A stretch of DNA of 11,509 bases. Source: Dehalococcoidia bacterium (GTDB lineage: Bacteria > Chloroflexota > Dehalococcoidia > SAR202 > UBA11138). The notes beneath the pieces are model-generated. The model was not told the DNA's origin and did no database searches. It saw nothing but the letters and a program-made list of their open reading frames with translations. Of this stretch, positions 6,845 through 11,509 are shown piece after piece. The DNA lies in NCBI GenBank assembly GCA_012270665.1, contig JAAXHY010000594.1, positions 1-11,509 of the forward strand, read 5' to 3'. Numbering within the stretch: position 1 is the first letter of the stretch; every line of letters starts with the position of its first letter. Made by a program: the position numbers and the translations under genes.

Positions 6845-6853
6845 CAGAGTGTA
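6839..6853. promoter_or_regulatory. Perfect 15-bp palindrome over the -10 box, candidate operator
   Basis: TACACTCAGAGTGTA has 7-bp arms that are fully complementary around a central A. It starts exactly at the -10 box of the VOC promoter and runs over the expected transcription start, the usual position of a repressor operator. The regulator is not in this window as far as I can tell. Confidence 0.5.
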
Positions 6854-6897
6854 AGGAGACGCATCCCTCGAATAGAGGACATGGAGGAGGCTAGATC

Positions 6898-7347
6898 ATG
6901 GTAAAGCCAAAGCAGCTTGGTCATCTCGTCATCAGGGTAAGGGACCTGGAGGAGTCGGAGCGGTTCTACTCGGACATCCTGGGACTGCACGTGACGAATA
7001 AGAGGCCGGGCCAGATGACGTTCATGAGCGCGGTTGATAACTCTTCGCACGAACTGGCGCTGGTGCCCGTCGGGCCGGACGCGCCGGGGCCGGAGGAGAA
7101 CAGGGTCGGGCTGTTCCACTTCGCGTGGGAGATGGAGTCCTTCGATGACCTGAAGGAGCTATACGCCCGGATGAAGTCGAACGACGTGGATGTGAAAAGT
7201 GTGGGCGACCACGGCATTTCGCTTGGGGTCTATTTCGCGGACCCGGACGGGAACGAGATAGAGGCGTACTACGAGATGCCTAAGGACGAGTGGCCGGAGG
7301 AAGGCGACCTTTTCGCGGGCGAATTTCCGGGCAGCCTAGAGGAGTGA
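6898..7347 (+). CDS. VOC-superfamily (glyoxalase/extradiol dioxygenase-like) protein
   Basis: ATG 6898 lies seven bases after GGAGGAGG (6883-6890). The 149-residue product is one VOC module pair: the first beta-alpha-beta unit opens with LGHLVIRVRDLEESERFY and continues to HELALVPVG (51-59), and the second runs from GLFHFAWEM (71-79) to VYFADPDGNEIEAYYE. H9, H74 and E122 stand at the three metal-binding positions, the His-His-Glu set seen in type I extradiol dioxygenases and other iron or manganese VOC enzymes. The DPDGNEIE motif near the C terminus is typical. A catechol 2,3-dioxygenase-like or similar ring- or C-C-cleaving role is likely, but VOC proteins also include epimerases and resistance proteins, so the substrate is open. 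An acidic tail (residues 128-149) follows the fold. It has its own promoter and operator candidate and its stop overlaps that of the convergent gene. Confidence 0.85.
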   Translation: MVKPKQLGHLVIRVRDLEESERFYSDILGLHVTNKRPGQMTFMSAVDNSSHELALVPVGPDAPGPEENRVGLFHFAWEMESFDDLKELYARMKSNDVDVKSVGDHGISLGVYFADPDGNEIEAYYEMPKDEWPEEGDLFAGEFPGSLEE

Positions 7348-8325
7348 CCGCAGTAACTCGGAATCGGCGCGCGTCCTGAGCAGTTGGGCGAAGCGTCCGA
7401 CCTTTGCGGAGTTGTTCATTCGCGCGCGCGCCGTCACTTCGTTCAGGGCGTACATCGTGGAGTCGGTGTCGGTCTCGACGACCATTACAGGGACCTCCTC
7501 CTCGCCCGCCTCGTAGGTTATGTACTCTATGGGTTCGATGCCGCCGGTCAGGACAAGGCATGAGACTGATGAGTTGAGCGCGGACATCTGGATGTCGGGG
7601 CGGTCTCCGCGCACGACTATCGCGTTGTTGTCGTAGAGTCCGAATCGGAGTTCTCCGGGGTCGAGGCTCATTGCACCGACCTGGAACCATTCGATGGGGG
7701 CGTTGAGGTTGCCCTCGTCCACGACGTAACGACCGTTCAGGCCATTCCGAATCTCCTCTACGGTGACTGAGAGCATGAATCTGTCCTCGGGTATGAGGCC
7801 CAGGAGGGGCATTCCGGCCTCTTCAAGTGAGGGAATCAGGTTGTCGTTGGCCTCTGTTCCGAGGTAGCGGGTGAGTCCGTTGACCAGCACGCCCGTGAGC
7901 CTGTCTCCGAGGGCGGACCGCCAGTCACTCAAGTCGGACGCGCGCAGGTCGCGGCGATAGGCGGCAACAAGGAGGACGCTGGCGTCCCAGGCGTCCGCTA
8001 GTTCGGACAGTCCTTCAGCGCCAATCTCGGTCGGCGTCTCGACGATGACCGGATTGTCTCCCGCAGCCGCTATGGACAGGGGATGCGCGGCAGCAGCTAT
8101 GTCGTCGCTTGTGGGTCCCGAGTCTGCCACTCTTATCGGCCAACCGTCAGGCGCGGGGTTTGCGAGATCGGTAAAAACAGCCTGGTCCGGATCGTCGTCC
8201 GAGAGTGAGAAGGGCTTGAAGGCCGAAGCGCTCCTGCTATTCTCATTAGAAATCCGCGCCAGGGCCAGGGCGGCGGCGGTCTTGCCGGCGCCGGGGCTGT
8301 CCGACGCGACGATTAGAAGAGACAT
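7336..8325 (-). CDS. BioD-like P-loop plus DRTGG-domain protein (phosphotransacetylase N-terminal-like, COG0857 type)
   Basis: ATG 8325 is preceded by AGGAG (8336-8332) with six bases between, so I prefer it to the upstream ATG 8352; the product is 329 residues. MSLLIVASDSPGAGKTAAAL carries a P-loop (SPGAGKT, K15, T16) with Asp instead of the first glycine, as often seen in the dethiobiotin-synthetase-like N-terminal domains of long phosphate acetyltransferases. VLVNG (146-150) and LLGLIPEDRFMLSVTV (174-189) continue this fold. The DRTGG domain follows at about 200-300, with IVVRGDRPDIQMSAL (236-250), LVLTGGIEP (257-265) and VPVMVVETDTDSTMYAL (278-294). The catalytic PTA_PTB domain is absent, so this is not a phosphotransacetylase; a nucleotide-sensing regulatory role is more likely. 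It appears monocistronic with its own promoter. Confidence 0.82.
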   Translation of the reverse strand: MSLLIVASDSPGAGKTAAALALARISNENSRSASAFKPFSLSDDDPDQAVFTDLANPAPDGWPIRVADSGPTSDDIAAAAHPLSIAAAGDNPVIVETPTEIGAEGLSELADAWDASVLLVAAYRRDLRASDLSDWRSALGDRLTGVLVNGLTRYLGTEANDNLIPSLEEAGMPLLGLIPEDRFMLSVTVEEIRNGLNGRYVVDEGNLNAPIEWFQVGAMSLDPGELRFGLYDNNAIVVRGDRPDIQMSALNSSVSCLVLTGGIEPIEYITYEAGEEEVPVMVVETDTDSTMYALNEVTARARMNNSAKVGRFAQLLRTRADSELLRSLL

Positions 8326-8360
8326 GGGGCACTCCTGACGGTGTTGTATCAACGCCGCAG

Positions 8361-8391
8361 ATTATAGCAGTTATCAGTTGGGAGTTGTCAG
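8361..8391 (-). promoter_or_regulatory. Promoter of the BioD/DRTGG gene
   Basis: On the minus strand a perfect TATAAT lies at 8366-8361, 35 bases before ATG 8325. CTGACA (8391-8386) matches five of six -35 bases, with a long 19-bp spacer. The -35 lies inside a heptamer repeat tract. Confidence 0.5.
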
Positions 8392-8402
8392 TTTCCAGTT
8401 TC
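8368..8402 (+). repeat. Five tandem heptamers of CAGTTNN type
   Basis: The 35 bases read as five 7-bp units: CAGTTAT, CAGTTGG, GAGTTGT, CAGTTTC, CAGTTTC. Similar CAGTT-based heptamer tracts occur between genes in many bacterial genomes, as I recall. Here it fills the space between the BioD/DRTGG promoter -10 and the ccm genes and supplies that promoter's -35. Confidence 0.7.
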
Positions 8403-8425
8403 TACCATGTGGGACGAATGGCGGC

Positions 8426-8431
8426 TATAAT
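8426..8431 (+). promoter_or_regulatory. Candidate -10 box for ccmH-ccmF
   Basis: A perfect TATAAT at 8426-8431 faces the ccm genes, but I see no good -35 at 16-18 bases upstream (TACCAT at 17). If used, transcription would start near 8438, which would exclude the earlier ccmH start codons at 8385 and 8418. Confidence 0.35.
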
Positions 8432-8444
8432 TGATTGTCTGAAT

Positions 8445-8476
8445 CAGGATGTACAGGATGTTGGGATGTACAGGAT
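8445..8476 (+). repeat. Repeat with two copies of GGATGTACAGGAT
   Basis: The 13-base GGATGTACAGGAT occurs at 8447-8459 and 8464-8476, preceded by GTCTGAATCA. The pattern (GTCTGAATCAGGAT, then ACAGGAT units) resembles a dispersed intergenic repeat I recall from many unrelated bacterial genomes. The ccmH start candidate ATG 8466 lies in the second copy. Confidence 0.6.
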
Positions 8477-9017
8477 AGCGTGGACTGCGAATCGGGATAG
8501 CTCATGGAGAGTCATGATTTTCGCATTGATAGCAGCTATGGCGCTGGCGTACGGGTGCGTTACCACCACTGACTCCGACGTGCCGGATGAAGAGCGCAGG
8601 GCTTCGGCGCTGAACAAGAGCATAATGTGTCCTGTGTGTCCGGGGGAATCCATTGACCAGAGTCAGAATCCGCTTGCGGCGCAGATGCGGGCGATAGTTG
8701 ACGAGAAGCTGGCCCTGGGATGGTCGGAGCGGGAGATAAAGGACTTCTTCGTGGAAAGGTACGGGCCGAGCGTGCTCATGGAGCCGCCGTCTGCGGGCTT
8801 CGGAATCGCGGCGTGGGTAGCGCCTCCGCTGGCGTTCGCGCTGGCGATAGTGTCCCTGTTTCTCACGCTTCGGTGGATGAGGAGGATCTCGGAGCAGGGC
8901 AGTGAGGACGATGAGGAGGATGACGAGCGTATGAGATATGTACGCATGCTGGAAGCGGCGACTCAGGACCGCGTCGGCGACTCGGACGAGAGCGCGCGAA
9001 ACCGGGAGGAAGATTGA
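8466..9017 (+). CDS. ccmH: Cytochrome c maturation protein CcmH (thiol-disulfide protein of haem ligation)
   Basis: Taking ATG 8466 gives 183 residues. An N-terminal hydrophobic segment (MIFALIAAMALAYGC, residues 17-31) is a signal anchor or a weak lipoprotein signal. The hallmark follows: SIMCPVCPGESIDQSQNPLA, with the CxxC cysteines C55 and C58, then AQMRAIVDEKLALGWSEREI and FFVERYGPSVLMEPP, the three-helix bundle that reduces apocytochrome before haem attachment. A membrane helix at about 113-136 and an acidic cytoplasmic tail complete the CcmH layout. In E. coli CcmH is longer with an extra TPR part; here only the short form is present. Starts at TTG 8385, ATG 8418 or ATG 8514 (GGAGAG close upstream) are possible; 8514 would leave a signal without basic residues. 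Stop TGA 9015-9017 is 122 bases before ccmF, its functional partner. Confidence 0.9.
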   Translation: MYRIAWTANRDSSWRVMIFALIAAMALAYGCVTTTDSDVPDEERRASALNKSIMCPVCPGESIDQSQNPLAAQMRAIVDEKLALGWSEREIKDFFVERYGPSVLMEPPSAGFGIAAWVAPPLAFALAIVSLFLTLRWMRRISEQGSEDDEEDDERMRYVRMLEAATQDRVGDSDESARNREED

Positions 9018-9030
9018 GCCTTCATACTAT

Positions 9031-9102
9031 TAGGACTTACGCAATTGGCAATGTATGGATTGCCGAGCGGCGAGCCCTTCGGGGTTCCCGTTTTCACGGG
9101 AA
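9031..9102 (+). repeat. Cluster of palindromic elements between ccmH and ccmF
   Basis: Three stems stand in a row. GGCAAT (9047-9052) pairs with ATTGCC (9059-9064). GAGCCC (9072-9077) pairs with GGGTTC (9082-9087) with one G-U, around a TTCG tetraloop. TTCCCGT (9085-9091) pairs with ACGGGAA (9096-9102) around TTTC. The last two share 9085-9087 and exclude each other. The last hairpin plus AATGAC resembles a widespread intergenic repeat as I recall, and TAGGACTTACGCA at 9031-9043 also looks like a known dispersed motif. No T-run follows, so read-through into ccmF is expected. Confidence 0.6.
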
Positions 9103-9139
9103 TGACGATAGATTCGAGTAAGCGCGAGAGGAGTTCGCA

Positions 9140-11128
9140 GTGATAGTGGAAGCGGGACAGATAGCGCTCGCGCTGGCGTTCATCGTTTCTGTGTACGCGG
9201 CGGCGGCATCGTTTCTGGGTGTGGCAAGACGCTCGCCGGAGTTGCTCGTGAGCGGCCGGTTCGGGATGTATAGCATTCCGGCGCTGCTGGTAGTGGCGAC
9301 GGGAGCTTTGATCTACGCATTCGTCAACAACGACTTCTCTGTACGTTACGTGGCGGAGAACAGCAACCTGGCCATGCCGAGAGAGTACACCTGGGTTGCT
9401 TTCTATGCCGGGAACGCGGGCTCGATGCTCTACCTGGCGGTGATATTCGCGCTGATGGCGGTGGTGGCGATAGTAGCTATCCGCAAGAACCTGCCTTATA
9501 CGTCGCCCTACGCGGTGGGGATAATGGCGCTGTCGCTGGCGTTTCTGCTGGGGGTGATGGTGTTCCTGGCTAACCCGCTCGCGCGGCTGGAAGCGCCGCC
9601 GATGGACGGGGAGGGAATCAATCCGCTGCTGGTGCATTTCGGGATGTTCATACACCCGCCTTTGCAGATGGCGGGGCTGGTGTCGGTGGCTATCCCGTTT
9701 TCGATAGCGATAGGCGCTCTGCTCGCCAACAAGGGTGGCAATGACGAATGGGTTGACCAGGGCCGATTGTGGGGAATGATTTCGTGGCTGATTCTGACTG
9801 CCGGGCTTCTGCTCGGGTCGTGGTGGGCCTATACGATACTCGGCTGGGGCGGATACTGGGCGTGGGATCCGGTGGAGAACTCGGCGCTGATGCCGTGGCT
9901 TGCTATGACGGCGTTCGTGCACTCGATAATGGTGCAGAAGCGGCGCGGGATGTTCCGAATGTGGAACATGGTGATAATCATCATCGCGTTCACGATGGCG
10001 CAGCTTGGAATGTTCATAAATCGGGGCGGGCCGGTACCGTCGGTGCATTCGTTCGCGCAGTCCTCGATGGGCTGGCTGTTCCTGGCGTTCATGGCGACGA
10101 CGATGATCGCTTCCATAGCGGCGTTCGTATGGAAATTGGACACGCTGAGGAGCAGGGGGAAGCTGGAATCGCTGCTGTCGCGGGAGAGCGCGTTCCTGGC
10201 GCAGAACGTTCTGTTTCTGACGGTGGCGTTCGTAACGCTGTGGGGGACGATTTTCCCGATATTCTCGGAGGCGGCGAGCGACACGGTGATGACGGTTGGG
10301 CAGCCGTTCTTCAACCGGGTCAACGGACCCGTGCTGCTTCTGATCGTGTTGCTCATGGGTGTGGGGCCGATGCTGCCGTGGAGGCGGGCGGCTCCGCGCA
10401 ATATCCTTATGATGCTGCGCTACCCGGCGCTGGCCGCGCTCGTCGTGGGGTGCGCGCTGTACGCGACGGGCGTGACCCGTCCGGTGGCCCTGGTGGCGTT
10501 CATGACGTGCGTTATGGTGTCGGCGGGGATCCTGCAGGAGTGGATACGCGGGACTGTCTCGCGGCATAGGCGAGGCGAGGCGTATCACATGGCGTTCGTG
10601 AGGCTGCTGTCGGCGAACAGGCCGAGGTACGGCGGGTACGTGGTGCACCTAGCGATCATAATGCTGGCGGCGGGCGCGATAGGGTCGTCGTTCTACTCGG
10701 TGCAGCGGGACTTCGCGATGAGTCCGGGAGACACCGAAACGCTCGGCGAGTACAGGTTCACGTTCGTTGGGACCGAGCACGCATCTTTCCCGGACCGGGA
10801 GGAGGACTACGCGCGCTTCGAGGTGTACGCGGGTGATAGATACCTGGGGATGATGGAGCCGTTCAGGGCGGAGTACCCGTCGTTCCGAATAGCCTCGACG
10901 ATAGGCGCGATACACAGCACGCCGATAGAGGATTTCTACATAGTGCCATCTGAGTTCAGGGGGGATGGCGAGGCGGTGTTCCGGGTTCTGATAAATCCGA
11001 TGGTGTGGTGGATGTGGGCGTCGGGGCCGATCATGGTACTGGGGACTCTGCTGGCGCTGTCGCCGAGGCGCAGCCGGGCGACGGTGAGGGTGTCGCTGCC
11101 GGCTGGGGTCGAGGGGGCGCGGGCTTAG
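9140..11128 (+). CDS. ccmF: Haem lyase subunit CcmF
   Basis: GTG 9140 lies six bases after AGGAG (9129-9133), and 662 residues is the usual length. It is a polytopic membrane protein of roughly 15 helices. The tryptophan-rich haem-handling signature WGGYWAWDPVENSALMPWL (236-254) is nearly perfect. Candidate haem ligands match the E. coli positions I recall: H172 in IHPPLQM (E. coli H173), H261 in VHSIM (H261), H303 in SVHSF (H303) and H503 in VVHLA (H491). With CcmH it attaches haem to apocytochrome c on the outer membrane face. A large extracytoplasmic domain (about 515-615, starting SSFYSVQRDF) precedes the final helix. CcmH lies directly upstream; CcmC, CcmE and CcmG are not in the window and may lie elsewhere. 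ATA and CGG codons are frequent, as in the neighbours. Confidence 0.95.
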   Translation: MIVEAGQIALALAFIVSVYAAAASFLGVARRSPELLVSGRFGMYSIPALLVVATGALIYAFVNNDFSVRYVAENSNLAMPREYTWVAFYAGNAGSMLYLAVIFALMAVVAIVAIRKNLPYTSPYAVGIMALSLAFLLGVMVFLANPLARLEAPPMDGEGINPLLVHFGMFIHPPLQMAGLVSVAIPFSIAIGALLANKGGNDEWVDQGRLWGMISWLILTAGLLLGSWWAYTILGWGGYWAWDPVENSALMPWLAMTAFVHSIMVQKRRGMFRMWNMVIIIIAFTMAQLGMFINRGGPVPSVHSFAQSSMGWLFLAFMATTMIASIAAFVWKLDTLRSRGKLESLLSRESAFLAQNVLFLTVAFVTLWGTIFPIFSEAASDTVMTVGQPFFNRVNGPVLLLIVLLMGVGPMLPWRRAAPRNILMMLRYPALAALVVGCALYATGVTRPVALVAFMTCVMVSAGILQEWIRGTVSRHRRGEAYHMAFVRLLSANRPRYGGYVVHLAIIMLAAGAIGSSFYSVQRDFAMSPGDTETLGEYRFTFVGTEHASFPDREEDYARFEVYAGDRYLGMMEPFRAEYPSFRIASTIGAIHSTPIEDFYIVPSEFRGDGEAVFRVLINPMVWWMWASGPIMVLGTLLALSPRRSRATVRVSLPAGVEGARA

Positions 11129-11158
11129 GAGGGGGCAGGGACCGGGGATACGCGCCTT

Positions 11159-11509
11159 TGGTTCATCGGGGCGCAACTCGCCCCGCAGTCGGCGCAACTC
11201 GGATTCCATCTCGGCCACGCGCGCTTCGGCTGACTCGGCGCGCCGCTCGGTGGACGCACGAGCGACTCGCTCTGACTCGGCAGCGTCTTCCGACTCCTCA
11301 GGTGTCCGAAGGAACCCTCCGCTCACAGCGCAACTTCCCGTCGTACCACCACACTTCCAGTTCCAAGACCTCGCTGTATCCCCAATGTCGCGTCTCAGAC
11401 TCGCTTACTATCTCGATAGGCTCATACTTCCCGTCATCGCCCAGGACATCGCCTCCGAGAAAGGCGTCGTGATACTCACCGCCCGACGGGTCGAATCGCC
11501 AGTACTCGC
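11159..11509 (-). pseudogene. Uma2-family protein, 3' part, broken by a frameshift (5' end outside window)
   Basis: On the minus strand the frame entering at 11507 reads EYWRFDPSGGEYHDAFLGGD, then KYEPIEIVSESETRHWGYSEVL, then LEVWWYDGKLRCE before stopping at TGA 11300-11298. These pieces match the C-terminal part of Uma2 (PD-(D/E)xK nuclease-like) proteins common in Chloroflexota and cyanobacteria. The expected continuation is in another frame, FLRTPEE (from 11314) followed by a coiled coil of ESERVARASTERRAESAEA and VAEMESELRRLRGELR. A single extra base, probably in the minus-strand GGAGGG at 11320-11315, would explain the shift. The second frame has no stop near the expected end and runs on antisense into ccmF. 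So the gene is damaged at two points or contains a sequencing error. The catalytic residues lie outside the window. Confidence 0.72.

Noticed and set aside
8368..8476. CRISPR-like array
   Set aside because: The repeats are 7 and 13 bases long, with no regular spacer-repeat structure and no cas genes.
8963..10648. 561-codon open frame antisense to ccmF
   Set aside because: Composition is dominated by H, R, Q and P, as expected of a shadow of a GC-rich membrane protein gene; ccmF itself has clear motifs.
10649..11158. Extension of the second Uma2 frame far into ccmF
   Set aside because: After the coiled coil the translation becomes proline-, arginine- and histidine-rich antisense sequence unlike any Uma2 protein.
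11167..11185. Perfect 7-bp stem (CGGGGCG, loop CAACT, CGCCCCG) just after ccmF as a terminator
   Set aside because: No T-run follows on either strand, and it falls in the coiled-coil coding part of the Uma2 remnant, where repeated CGCAACTCG codons produce it.

Overview
The window (GC-rich, roughly 58-60% by eye, with frequent ATA isoleucine and AGG arginine codons) looks like a chromosomal piece from an uncultured bacterium, most plausibly a Chloroflexota member of the Dehalococcoidia/SAR202 type. The reasons are the combination of an F420-dependent LLM oxidoreductase, an acid-sugar dehydratase of the enolase superfamily, a multi-repeat DUF5671-like membrane protein, an Uma2-type gene with a coiled-coil tail and a CcmH/CcmF pair. 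This assignment is an inference from gene content, not a measured placement.

Layout. Position 2-358 is the 3' end of an F420-dependent LLM-class oxidoreductase. After 367 bases without a convincing gene comes a two-gene plus-strand unit (726-3023): a divergent tubulin/FtsZ-fold protein and a lipoprotein with a C-terminal transmembrane helix. A mandelate-racemase/enolase-superfamily dehydratase follows (3104-4291). It converges on a minus-strand pair: a small membrane-anchored NTF2-like protein (6627 down to 6142), then a 599-residue membrane protein built of six repeats (TTG start at 6099, stop at 4300). A divergent control region (about 6628-6897) with a promoter, a perfect 15-bp palindrome and several short repeats leads into a VOC/extradiol-dioxygenase-like gene (6898-7347). 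That gene overlaps tail-to-tail with a minus-strand gene for a BioD-like P-loop plus DRTGG protein (8325 down to 7336). Past a repeat-rich divergent promoter region lie ccmH and ccmF (8466-11128) for cytochrome c maturation. The right edge holds the 3' part of a minus-strand Uma2 gene that is frameshifted (11159-11509).

How the genes work together. CcmH and CcmF form one functional block: apocytochrome thiol handling and haem ligation on the outer face of the membrane. The LLM oxidoreductase, dehydratase and VOC enzyme would fit the catabolic, oxidative gene stock reported for SAR202-like bacteria, but each appears separately transcribed and their substrates cannot be read from sequence. The tubulin-like protein with its adjacent membrane-anchored lipoprotein is the least explained unit and the best candidate for an undescribed system. 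Three kinds of short intergenic repeat surround ccmH, so this part of the genome seems prone to small repeat insertions.
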